Origin: Chlorella sorokiniana
Taxonomy: Eukaryota; Chlorophyta; Trebouxiophyceae; Chlorellales; Chlorellaceae
Length of the DNA stretch: 64,000 bases
Assembly (NCBI GenBank): GCA_025917655.1
Contig: CP084608.1
Coordinates: 1,798,001-1,862,000, forward strand
Direction of reading: 5' to 3'
Shown here piece by piece: positions 24,242 through 36,292 of the stretch. A program made the translations under genes and the position numbers. Every line of letters begins with the position of its first letter. The first letter of the stretch is position 1. The notes beneath the pieces are model-generated. The model did no database searches, was not told where the DNA came from, and saw only the letters and a list, made by a program, of their open reading frames with translations.

Positions 24242-24959
24242 GCCGGCACAGCATGGAGCCTCTTGGTGAGCTTTACTCCTGGGCTGTCGCAGCAGTTGAT
24301 AGCCAGGATCCAGTTTTGAAGCCACGCTGCGCCATGAGGTGATGTGGTCACGGCTAGAGACGCCCCCAACACCAGCCCATCCCTTTCCTCTATGTATGCT
24401 GTGGCCCTTTCACCAACTTTGTCCCTTTTGTTTTCTTTTGCTTTGTTCTGGATTGTTCTTGACCTGAACTGTCGATGCCTGATGAATGAAAGCAACATGC
24501 CATGGCCCAGAGGTAGCTGCACAAACTCTTCCAGAAACCTAGCGCAGCGGGTACGCCAGCCCAGAGAGTTCAGCCCAGAATCTGTACGGCGGCCTGCCAG
24601 GGTCCCTCATGCAGCCGGGCACAAACTACAGCAACGGATGTTGCACGTGGGAAAAAGTGGTCGGTTGGGTTAGTACAGGGAAGAGCAAGGAATACTGGGG
24701 GAGGAGTAGGGAATACAACTGGTTGGGAAAATCAGGATGCACCAGGCGTGCCCGTATGGGCACACGCGCCACTGCACAAGCAAGAGCACTGGTGCACTGA
24801 AGGTTTTCGTTTTGCAGGGTGGATGCAGGGGTTTCGCGTGGCTTCAGACCCAGACCGGGTAGAGTCATTGGGGTGAAGGGGTGATTGTGGGCCAAGCGGG
24901 GTTGAGTTCATTGGGGGCGCCCGCCTGCTATGAGGGCATGCTGCGAGGGACCGCAGCCT
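24242..24959. other. Intergenic region between convergent genes
   Basis: Lies between the 3' ends of the rubredoxin gene (plus) and the transporter gene (minus), so it should contain both 3' UTRs. T-rich sequence near 24410-24450 may be part of the rubredoxin 3' UTR. No gene-like signal was found. Confidence 0.5.
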
Positions 24960-27900
24960 TCAGAACAGGAGGACGAGGGTGGAGACGCAGAAGAACATGC
25001 CCAGCGCGGCCACAAGGATGGGCAGTACGATGTCGTACCCCGCCAGCAGCAGCGGGTGGCGGGGCTTGCGGTAGCGGAACAGCAGGCCGGGGGCCAGCGG
25101 GTCCGCCACTTCCAGCCCGCCCGCCGCGGCGTGGGAGGCCAGCGGGGAGGTGGGTTCCTTACCCACCGAGCCGCCAAACTCGCCGCCGCTGGCCACAGAC
25201 TTGTCGAGGTCGGGGTTGTAGGCGGGGGCTGGGGCTGCCTCCAGCGCCTCGGCGGCCGTGGCTGCCCGCGCGGCAAGCTCCTCGGCTGGCGGTGGCGTGC
25301 CGATGCGCATGCAGCGCGCCTTGCCAAAGAAGAGCATGAAATGGAAGGCGACGGGGAGGAGGTAGGAGCACATGACCACGCCTGTGGAGGGGTGGGGTGG
25401 AGGGCGAAAAGCGTCCGCTTTCCGGAGGCGGGAAGCAGCGAGGTTTGGGCACACCACAGGCTCACTTGCTGCCAGCTCTGCCCGGCGTCACCCCGCTCTC
25501 GACCCCTCCTCCTGTCTCCCAGCAGCTCCGCTCTTGGCAGCGATGCCGGCCCGCCCACCCACCTGTGGCGCCCGTGAAGGACAGCACTGTGCCGCTCTCC
25601 CCGGCACGCCCAGCGCGACGCCGAGGCAGGGCAGGATGGTGCAGCAGTTGACGACCAGGCGCTGCACCCAGGGGCGGTTGAGGCCGCCAAAGGCGCGCGG
25701 GAAGAGCATGAGCAGCCAGGACTTGACGGTGTAATTGGTCGCATGGAAGATCGGGGGATGGAGATGGCCAGGTAGACTGCAAGCGCACAAGGCCGGGGTG
25801 GAGTGTTCAGGGTGAAGGGGGCAAGAGAACATGGCATGTGTGAAGCAGCTGCTTCGCGCAAGACCTGATGCGCACTGCAGAGCTGCGGCTGGCTGCCACC
25901 AGGGGGAGGGCCCTCACCCCACCCGCACCGCAAGCTCATGGAGCCACTGCCCGCTCCAAGCAGCATCAGCAACCACTACACCACCCCCCCCCCTTCCCCC
26001 GCCCCTCAGCTCACTGGTGACTGCCAGGTTCAAGATGAAGGTGCCCACCCCGGCAGCCATTCGTTCTCCAGCAGGTTGTCGGACACGTTAGTGATGCCAT
26101 ACCTGCGGGGAAGGAGGCGGGAGCAGCCGGTGAGAGGGGAGGGCGGCGGGGCGGCGCACTCGCTGCGTCACCAGTCTCTGGCTGGGCGCATGTATCGCGT
26201 CTCCCGCTGCCCCTGGCCAGTGCATAGGTAATTTATGCATCCCGGCCCACATGGAGGCGCCGAAGAAGCCCACGATCCAATAGGTGATGCCGGAGGTGCC
26301 AAGAATGGTGATGGCTGAGGCCGTGTTGAGGTCGCGCGCGCTGCGCTTGGCAGCCTCGCTCGTCGCGCGCGGCATCTCGCTCAGCAGCTGCGAGCGGCAG
26401 CATTGGGCCAAGCGTAGCAGGGGCATGTCAGGAAGGGTGGAGGCTGGGCTGCGGGATCGCAAGGGGCAGTTCGCAACAGTCTGCGCTGCCAACCCACCGG
26501 CATCATCAGCACTTGATGGTAGAAGGCAAAGCAGAGGAGCGAGAAGGTTTCCGATATGCTGGCTGCAAGCACAGCAAGGCGATGTGGTCAGGCGTCACGG
26601 ACCGCCACACTCTGCAGCCTTCCCTGCTCCACCTCCGCTGCCCTTTCATCTCAGCTGCCACCGGCGTGGCAGACCGCGCGCCACTGCACCCCCTGTTCTG
26701 CCCTGCCCGATAACCACCTTCCTTGCACCAGTGGCTCCCCGTGCACTCACCAAGGTCTCCCGAGGAAACTGCAGGGAAGTCGCCGCTCTTCAGGGCGGGC
26801 AGGCCGTCCACCGATGCCTTGACCAGCACGATGCCACCCAGGACCCAGAGGATGGAAGATCCGAAGGCACCCACCAGCTCCAGCTGGCGCATCTGGGGCA
26901 GCATGCAGAGCGGAAAGATGACCAGCAGGGTGAAGAACAACATGGCTGCGGTGCCTGCAAGGGAAACGAGTGAAAAAAAGAAAGCAGCGGTGGGCCAGGG
27001 TCGTGCCACAATCCCCAACTGCTTTGGGCCTCCCATTGATGCTGTGCGCGTGGTCGCACTGCCAGCCGCCCCAGCATCAGCTGCCCCCAAGCAGTGCAGC
27101 CGCGCACCGCTGCGCTCCCAGAGCCACGCGGGCGTGTCAGGCCACTCGCTGGAAATGGCGAACGACCAGGACTCCCCATCTGGATTATGGCGCCGATGTT
27201 GGTCCCCACCAGCAGCAGCACGATCCAGACCTCGGTCCAGGTCTGCGGGAGGAAAGATCAAAACGCTGGCCGTTCAAGGCTGAGGCAGGGCCTTCAGGGT
27301 GCAATCGTTAAGGCGCCTGGGGCGCAAAGCATGCACAGCTCAGCCCTCCTTGTCAGCTGCTGGTACCGTCTCTCAGCCCTCCTCTGCTCCTGCGCGCTCT
27401 TGGGCCCTCAGGCTCTCACCCGGACCCAGAAGCCTCCCACAGCGAACGCCAGGTGCTCGTAATCGGGGGCGCCCACGGAGGCAGCCCCCGCAGCAGCAGG
27501 CGGCAGGTGAAGACGTTGGACAGGGCCACAGAAATGATGATGAGAGTCGATGCCACGGCTCCGGACGCCTGCAGGGCCATTGAAGGCAGTGCAGTGAAGG
27601 CTTATGCGAACGCCGCTGCTTCCCTCCGATGCTTGCGCCCTTGGACGTCCGACCAGGTCCTCTTTTCCAGCAAACCCCTATCAGTCGATAAGGAAAAACA
27701 CTCACCGCAAACGCATATGGGATAGGAAGGATAGCACTGCATGGGGGCAGGGCAGGGCGGGCTGGTGAACCGACGCACTCGGGCACAACGCTTTCTTCCA
27801 TCCCACGAGCCACTCAAGATTGCAGCTGTGCTGCCAAGCAGCAGAGCTACCCTTTTGTTAAGTCGCCACATTTGGCAAGATTCAGGTCCTGACAATATGG

Positions 27901-28071
27901 CAACGGCGGTGAGAGACCTCTGCCAGCTGGCGAAAGCCACACAATCGCTGCTCAGCGGCACCCCTCCCGGGCTCACTTGCCGACGGTGGCCAACGTCAGA
28001 ATTGCAACCGCTGTTACAATTTGGCGCCACGAGGTGTCCTTCTGCCCGAGCCCGCTCAACGTGAAGGCCAT
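24960..28071 (-). CDS. SLC38/AVT-type amino-acid transporter
   Basis: A member of the amino acid/auxin permease family, most like plant AVT6 and animal SLC38 proton- or sodium-coupled transporters; the substrate is unknown. The first exons are 27977-28071 (MAFTLSGLGQKDTSW...), a 31-base microexon 27706-27736 (AILPIPYAFA) and 27420-27568. Later segments include VWIVLLLVGTNIGAIIQMG, MLFFTLLVIFPLCMLPQM, ETFSLLCFAFYHQVLMMP, ITILGTSGITYWIVGFF, VKSWLLMLFPRAFGG and the final YDIVLPILVAALGMFFCVST. About eleven membrane segments are expected. The frame breaks at 27485-27489, 26060-26061, 25753-25757 and 25599-25602; each is corrected by one base in a homopolymer. The exon pattern, including the microexon, is consistent in phase. 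The protein ends LVLLF. Confidence 0.85.
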
Positions 28072-29099
28072 TTTGACGGATGACGGACAGGCTGCAAGAG
28101 GGGCGACAGTGGACGGCGGCGGCGGTGGCTACAACGGTGACGCGGAGGGCGCACGTGCGGGGCTCAATGCGCATTTTTGCGTCCTATTCACGCAATTTAG
28201 CCATGATGCAACCTTGGGGAGCCTTAAATCTGTCTACAAGGGTTGCCCTAGCTGCTGCCCAACTACGGGGAGCCTTTCCAGGACTCCCCGCATCTCGTGG
28301 AATGCTGGCTCGCTGCAGCAAAGTATCATTAGCTTACCTGAAACCCTGCCGACAGTGCAAGGAGGTGTGGTCGCTCCTGGGCTATGGGCGTCCCCACACC
28401 TGAGGACCGCAACACCCCGACAGTCGGGTTATTTAAGAGTCAGCAGAAATTCGCAATGTGTGGGGCAGCCCTGTGCGGCCAAGAGATCGCTCGCTCCGGG
28501 CTCTTACCAAATTCTGACATGGCGGCCCCAAAACCGGGGCCGCCCTCGCAGAGGGATCACAGCAAGTCCAGTGGCATATGTTTGATCCATCATGGCTCGA
28601 ACTGCTACTGTGTACACTGTAAATGGATATTAATGTCAAAGGGCACTAGCAGTAGCATCCAAGCAGTAAAGGATGGGAAAGGGACAGGTGCGGTCTGCAG
28701 ATGCCCTTGGCTCATGGAGGACTCTTGGTGGTGCATAGACACGGAGTGAGGGGTTAGTTTGCTGCTAGATGAAATGATTACGCTGCCAGGTGGGCCAGGC
28801 AGGCTGTAACAATCAGCAAATAACACATGCCAGCGCTGTGCGTGCACAGCACAGCACCACCTGCCACACGGGGATTGCCAATCGGGCTGTGCAATTAGGG
28901 CACTGCATTAGATCCGAATCGATAAGTCATCGTAACTAACAAGCTGAGTACTCTTGAAGCACGGAAGTGCCACACCCCTGATCGTGTAGTCGATCTCTGT
29001 GCAGCGTTCCATCCTTTCTGCGCCTCAAGTACTTTGCGTGATCACAACGATTATATTGAGGCGTCTATGAGACTGGTTCAATAAGAAAACTGGGCGGCG
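28072..29099. other. Intergenic region between divergent genes
   Basis: About 1 kb upstream of both the transporter (minus) and the aminopeptidase (plus). Short open frames are present on both strands, but none has a domain, splice support or codon bias like the neighbours. No named regulatory motif was recognised. Confidence 0.5.
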
Positions 29100-32000
29100 A
29101 TGAACGAACGCAGCCCTGTGCGCCCTCACCCCGCCTTCACGCTGTCTGAAGAGGAGGAGCTGCACTTGCACGATCCAGAGCAAGCTGCTCTTAGCCCCGG
29201 ATCCAACTCCAGCCATCGACCGCAGGTTGGCTGCGTAGGCGGCGGCGGCGGATGGGCGGCCCGTCGCGCTCTGCTTGTTCTCCGCAGTTTGAGATTATTG
29301 AAATGGCTTTCTCCGGTGCTAGCCCGCAGGCCGTCTTCAACTTGGACCTGGGGTACAGCAGCGAGGACGACGCGCTGCTGGACTGGGAACAGTATGCAGG
29401 TACTGCACATGTGGGCTCGGGATGGTTATGCGCTGCGGCACCCTCCTCACAGCCCCTTGCGTGCTGCAGGGATGAACCGCGTGCGCTGCTGCGGCCTGGA
29501 CTGCTCGCGTTCGCCGTTTGCGCGCTGCCTGCAGCCGCCGCAGTGGTGGTGAGTTCTGGGACATGCCGCAGCCTGCTGGTCAGCCGGGCTGCCCTGCATG
29601 CTGGTCTTGAAAGGCACCGAGAGTGGATGCTGCTGTGTCGCCAAGAGTCTCACGACTGATCGCACCCGTTTCCTCAGTTCTACCCAACAACGTTCTTGAT
29701 TAAAAACACCCACGACCCCCCTCTGCCCCCAAGGTACACCTACACCAAGCGGCAGCGGCGCTGCATGCTGGGCACGCTGCTGGGCCTGGGCCTGCTGCTG
29801 GCCGCGCTGATAGCGCTCATCGCATTGGCGGCGACGCGCGGCGGCAGCGGCTCTGGCGGCGCTGGTGCACAGGGCGGTGGGGCGGCGGTGGGCGGCGAGG
29901 CGGGTGCCCTATGCGGCTGGGCCTCGTACCGGCTGCCCAGCGTCGTTGTACCGCAGCAGTACAACCTCACGCTGGAGGTGGCCATGGCGGGGGACTATGG
30001 GGTGGAGGGCTCGGTTGCGATCGATGTGAGGGTGCTGCAGGTGAGTGTGGACCATGCACCCGAGGCCGCTGTTGTTGCTGCCGCACAACCCTGCACAGCT
30101 TTGTGAGTCTGCGTGCAGCAGGAGGGCCCAGCCTGTTCTGGCCCCCGTCCAGCATGCCGTGCTGGCCGCCCTGCCTGCCGCCCACGCCCGCGTGCTGTTC
30201 CCACCCGCCCCCGCCGCCCCCCGCCAGGCCACCCGCTGCGTGGTGCTGCATGCGGCGGACATGGAGGTGTTGGACGTGCGGCTGGGGGGCCCGGGGCCTT
30301 CAGGGCCAGGCGCGGCAGCGGCAGGCGGAGCAGCAGCTGGTGCTGGAGTTCGGGAGGAGCTGCCGCGGCCCGCGGCCAAGCTCTTCCTCGCCTTCCGGTA
30401 CCGCCTGAAGGAGGGGCTCTCCGGCTTCTATCGGTGCGCTGGGTCTGGGGACTTCCCTGCACAGCCTTTGTCGGCAGCCATCATGTGCCCATGCTTGATA
30501 CATGGCGCGGTGCTGTGACATGCACGGGGTTGCCGAGCGCTGGTTGGCCCCTTTCTTGCAGGAGCACATACACCCGGGCCAACGGCGAAACACGGAGCCT
30601 GGCCACCACCCAGTTCGAGGCGGCCGCCGCGCGCCTCGCCTTCCCTGCTTCGATGAACCGGCATTTAAGGTCGGTGGCCGGCCTGAGCTGCCTGGCGGCT
30701 GCCGTGCAGCTGCTCAGCGTCAGCACTTCCTCATCCTTGTGCTGCTGCCCTGCAGGCCGTCTTCAGCACGGAGATCATCGCCCCTGCCGAGATGCAAGTG
30801 CTCTCCAACATGCCGCCGCTTGCAGTGCACTCGGTGCGTGCGGGTGGGCAGCATTGGGGGCGTTGCACTGAGCTGTACACCACCCAGCCCCCTCATGTGC
30901 GTGCGGGTTGCGCGAGGTCTCCGGCTGCTGTCGCCATCTGTCAGCTGCTCTCCTCATCTGCGGTCTTGCTGTCGGGTGGCCGCTGTGCAGCATGCCCACA
31001 ACGAGGAGGACCACACGCGCACCTGGCACTTCCAGCCCACTCCCCCAATGAGCACATACCTGGGTGCGCCGCCTGCCCAGCTGCCGCTGACGAGCCGCAG
31101 GCCTCGCCGCCCGCGCTGGCCAAATGCGGCAGCAAGCCAATGAGCTGGTACGCTGCATGGCCCTGCTGTCTGCAGTCTGCTTCATTGTTGGCGAGTTCAC
31201 CAGCACCAGCCGGGCGGTGGCGGCGGGCACGAGCGGTACCGTCAACGTCAGCGTGTGGGGCACGCCAGACAGGCGCGTGCCCAGCGGCGTCATAGCCTTG
31301 GGTCCCTGGTCCCATTCTGTAGCGTCGCGTTTTTGTCTTGCAGCGAGTAGCGCGCTTGGTGCCTGTGTTTGTAACCACTGCGCATGCAACTCCGTTTAGG
31401 CAACGCTGGCGCTGCCCCTCACCGCCCTGCTGCAGGGTGAACGACCTTCAGTACGCCGCCGACACTGCCGCCGCCATTCTGCCCGCGTACGAACAGGCAC
31501 TGGGGGTGCAGTTCCCTCTGCCCAAGCTGGACCTGGTGGTGAGGCGTGGGGTGGAGACGATGGGGAACTAGGGTGGCAGCTTCAGGCTGAGCGAACCGCC
31601 ACTCAGGCCGACACAAGTGATCAGTCGAGAAGCTCGCGGCGGGAACCGCTCCGGCGGCACCAGGCAGCGGGTGGGCGGCGTGCTCCAACGCCCATGCCCT
31701 GATCTCCTGCTCGCAGGCCATCCCTGACTTCTCAGCTGGTGCCATGGAGAATTGGGGTGCGATCCATTTTGCTGACCAGCCATGCATGCCTGCCCCCGCC
31801 CTGCCCCCCGTCTGCTTGCTTGCCATGCTCTCTGTCGTAAGCACCCCTCGAAAACCGCGTCCTGTGTTCCCTGTACCGCCACAGGAGTAATCACGTACCG
31901 CGAGACTGCCCTGCTGGCCTCCGCCGCCAGCTCGGTGCTGGACCTGCGGTACGTGGCGGTGGTGGTGGCGCACGAGATGGCGCACCAGTGGTTTGGCAAC

Positions 32001-35000
32001 CTCGTGACCATGGTGCGTGCTGTCCGCGTTGGGGGCCTCAATACTTGGGGGCCTCAATGCTACAACCTTGTGTGGCTTGCGTGCTGCATGGCGCGCACGG
32101 CATTTTTCCCGTGGCGCTTTCCACATCTGTGCTGTGTGCTGTGTGGGAATGCGCGGGACTGGCTGCCTGCTCTGTGCCCGCAGGACTTCTGGGGCGAGCT
32201 GTGGCTCAACGAGGGCTTCGCCTCCTACTTTGAGTACGTGGGGGCCACCGCGGGTGAGAGTCGGGCGCCAGCCACGCCGCTCCGCATGCTTGCCTCCTCA
32301 GCAGCTGGCCCTCGCTTCAGCGTCATGGCAGCTGCCCCTCGCTCCTGTCCCGGCCTTCGCCTGCATGACCGTTTGCGAGTTGTGCTCCCCCTCCCGGCCC
32401 CTGCAGCCCACCCCGACAACTCCTACTTCTCCACCTTCTACTCGGACAACCAGCCGCAGGCTCTCCATTTCGACTCCAAGCGCAGCAGCCACCCGCTGAG
32501 CATGGCGCCAGGTGCGCCGCGCTGCCCAGTGGCACAGCGTTGCACCCGTGGCTATCTGACACGACTGTCGCCTGCCACAACAAGTGGCTGGTGCGCCCGC
32601 ACCCATCATCCTGATGCTGGTCCAGCAACCATCCAGCCGCGCGCTGCCCTCTCCGCAGAGCTCATGAACGGCACCAGCACCATCGAGTCGGTGTTCGATG
32701 CGATCATGTACCAGAAGGGCGCCTCTGTGCTGCGCATGCTGCGAGCCTGGGCCAACCGCGCCAACCGCAAGGCGCCACTGCCGCTGCTTGAAAGCGTGCC
32801 TGGGACGTCCCATCTCAAGGTGCAGGCTTGGTGCGGGGTGTGGCTGCACAGCAAGATGTGACGCAGGCAACAAAACTGCCAGTTGCAGGGCAGCGCAGGC
32901 AAATGCACCGGACCTGCAGCTCGCAAGCGGCTCGTTGACCCTGGCCAACGCCCCATACCATACCTGCAGGACAACTTCCTGCTGGGTCTCAAGCAGTACC
33001 TGGAGCAGCATGCTTACAACAGCACCCGCGCCACTGATGTTTGGACCGCGCTCAGCGCTCCCCTGGGCTTTGATGTGCCCGCGGCCATGATGACCTGGAC
33101 CTACCAGCCGGGCTACCCTCTCGTAACTGCCACGGTGGACGACCGGCGCCGCGTGTGGCTGCACCAGGCGCCCTTCAGCCTGCAGGGCGCCGCCGCCTGC
33201 GACCCCAACACCGCCTGGTGGATCCCCATCAGGCGAGCGCTCGCTGGGCTGGCCGGCTGGGGCGGTCGGCTGCGCCTGGATGCCCTGGGCAGTCTCAAAC
33301 ATCCTTGAGACTCGTGCTGCCATCGTTGCTTGACGTGCTTTTGATTGCGCTGCCCGCCCTGCCGCGCCGCCGCAGCTACGTGGTCAGCGACGCACCGCAG
33401 GAGCTGAGGTGGACGGAGCTGAAGGGCTGCCAGAGCGAGCGCCCGCTTCTGACGCTGCCCAGCAACACGTCGTGGGTCAAGCTGAACGCGCAGCAGTACG
33501 GCTTCTACCGGGCGCAGTACGCGCCGTCCAGCATGTGGCAGACGCTGGCAGATGCCGCCAGGTGAGCTTTGCTGCGGCAGCAGCTTCAACTGCAAAGCCT
33601 CACGCGCCAGCTCGACCGAAACTCGGCCCAAACTCCGCCATGGCAGCAGATGCCAGGGCCCGGTTGGCAGGCGTCTGCCAGCCACACGCCACCTCGCTGC
33701 CCGGTCCCCTACGCAGGCCTCAGGCGCAGGGCGGCGACACGCTGCTGGGCGGCACCGACCTGGCGGGGCTGATTGAGGACAGCTACTCGCTGGCAGAGGC
33801 GGGGCAAGCGCCCATCACCCCCTTCCTAAACCTCCTCACGTGAGCGGCGGCAGCGGGGCGGCCGGGGTGGCAGGGGCTCTGTGCCAGCCTGCCCTGCTGC
33901 TGGCGGGACGCCAAGAACAGCCGAGCAGCCGTGCAAGGTGCAACGTGCAAGGCCTTTGGGGCGCGATGTGCTCCCCGCTGCTCGGATGGCCCATGATCTC
34001 CTTGGTCGGCGCTGCGCAGGGCACTGACGACGCGGCCGGCGGATGATTACGAGCCCTGGGCGGCGGCTCTGCCCTACCTCTACAAGCTGGAGCGCCTGCT
34101 GCCCTGCTACACGGGTGGGTGGCTGTGGTGTTTGTGCTTGTGGCGTTGTTAGATGCGCGTGATGGTGGTTGTGTTTATGTTGTGGTCCGATGTGCGGGAA
34201 TGGGGTTGTGGCTGGGTGGACAGGGCTGGAGTGTGCAGACGCTTGCAGGTTGCAGCAACGCTGCAGCCGCACCTCCGTGGTCGCTTAAATACCCAAGCAA
34301 GTCCACAGACTGACTTGTGCACCGCCGCGTCGTTCTGTGGAGCAGGCTGGCAGGCCTGGGTGCGGGACGGCCTGCTGCGCAGCTTCCTGCGCCAGCCGGC
34401 GACTCCGGGCGGCGCCCGCAACTCCAGTGGCGTCGGCGCCCAGCTGCTGTTCAGCTTCACAGCCGACAACGCCGCGGTCCCTGCCGCGGAGCAGACCACT
34501 GGCTACCGCCTGCTGAGGTAGCGCAGCCAGCAGGAGCATGGGACAACTGACTTGCTTTATGTGCATGGTCGTTTTCATGCAGCTGGCAAGTCAGCGAGGG
34601 GAGGTGTGCAGGGGTCCAGGCCCAGCCGCTGCCCAGTCCCTCCTGTGCGGCTGCCAACGGGTCCCCTCGCACACCCTGCCACCCCCAACCTGCTGCAGGC
34701 CCGCCATCCTGCGCGCCGCGGGCTTGTTTGCCGTCACCGAGGTCCCGCGCGGCGGCGGCCAACCTCTTCTCCTCGCTGGAGCCGCCCGAGGGGAGGGCGA
34801 GGGTGGGCAGGCGCCGCTGGAGGGCCTGGAGGCCGACATCCGGGACGCTGTGTACCAGAGCGCCGCCCGCACCGACTCATTTGAGGTGTACCAGCAGGTA
34901 GAGTGCAACTGTTCAGCAACGGGGTTGACAGTGTGTGCGTGTGTGTGTTGGGGTGGGGGCTTGGCGGCTGATGAACCTGTTCGGGCGACGCACAGCAACT

Positions 35001-36140
35001 AGAACAACCATTGGCTTGAACCCGTAGCGGCGCGCGCGATCCGGGGCACTCATGGACAAGGATTCCAGGAATTCTGTGCTAGTGGTCTGTTGGCGCTCAC
35101 GCTTCCCCACCCTCGCCCGCCATCCCTCAGCTGCAAGACATGTACGGCGCAGCCACGGAAGCCGCGGAGAAGGAGCGCACGCTGCTGGCGCTGGGCTACG
35201 CCCCCGGTGGCTCCCGCGTGCAGGCCACGCTGCAGCTGGCGCTGAGCGAGGATGTGCGCGCGCAGGTGGGGCGCAGCCACGTCACTTGGCCTGCCGCAGG
35301 CAAACTCGCGAGTGAGCTCAGCGCTAGACGGGAAAGCATGCAAGCCTCACGCACAAAGCGGAGCGTGTGCATGGCATGGCGCCTGCCGCACTGCTCAGCG
35401 TTGCCAGCTGCCCGCTGTACAGGATGCGCGCCTGGTGATTGTGAACGTGGCGCGCAACGGGGGCCACAACGCGGTGCAGCTCACCTGGACCTGGCTGCAG
35501 CAGCACCACCGGGCGTTGATGGAAAAGCTTGGGGGTGAGGGCGTGGGGGGGAGACGGGGAGTGGCTGCCAGGCTGGCCCGTCTCAGCGATGCAGTAGTGC
35601 CCCGCCTCCTAGTGTTTCCTCTGGGAACCAGGTGCTTGCTGTCTGCTTGGGACGTGCCGCACTTTGCTCATTTCTCCCCTGGACCCCGGCCGCCCCCTTC
35701 CTGTCGGCAGGCGATGCGGAAGCGCTGCGGAGGGTGGCCCAGGTGGCTGAGGGGGTGGCCTCCCTGTTTGCCGACCGCTCCAAGCAGGCAGAGGTGGATG
35801 CCTTCCTGGGGCAGTTCCAGGTGGGCTGGGAGGGGTGGACGGGGAGCAAGTTACGAGAGCTGCCAAACAAGAGCTGCCAACTAGCTGCATCAACTATCCA
35901 TCACGCATCCTGCTGCAACCTCACAAGCGCCCTCACCACCACCCACCCACCCCTTTTCAACTGGCAGCAGGATCAGCAGCTGGATCCTGGCTATGCTGCT
36001 CGCGCAAAGAGAGCATCGCTGCCAACGCCGCCTGGCTGGACCAGCACGGGAGCAGGCATGCTCGTGGGTGTCGCAGCAGCGCAGTGCGTCAGGAGGATAG
36101 GATTGCATATACCATACCATGGCCATCGGCCTTTGTGTAA
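29100..36140 (+). CDS. M1-family membrane aminopeptidase (type II)
   Basis: A zinc metallopeptidase that removes N-terminal residues from peptides, probably at the cell surface or in the endomembrane lumen. Exon 1 starts at 29100 (to 29225), exon 2 is 29288-29399. A cytosolic tail of about 100 residues with a Cys-rich patch ([11 protein letters not shown]) precedes one membrane helix, [20 protein letters not shown]. The catalytic region has GAMENWG, split by an intron near 31756, then [13 protein letters not shown] and the third zinc ligand in [11 protein letters not shown] (HExxH-x18-E). The catalytic tyrosine is in [10 protein letters not shown]. The ERAP1-like C-terminal helices follow ([34 protein letters not shown]). 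[10 protein letters not shown] is interrupted by a short C run at 30643-30645. The last exon and the stop at 36140 are approximate, and the frame also slips near 36005. Confidence 0.85.
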
Positions 36141-36292
36141 CCGGTGCAAGCCTGGAGCAAATCAGACGTTCAGGAGGTCCACCCGAGTTGCGCCTCCAGC
36201 ATGGCACACAGCTGGAGGATGTGCGGGGCACACATACTGCTGCATGCTGACTTTAGCACTCTTGTTGCATCCACAGTCCTTGCAAGACTATA

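Noticed and set aside
28072-29099. Small open frames that might be genes
   Set aside because: None has a domain, splice-supported extension or the strong GC codon bias of the neighbouring genes.
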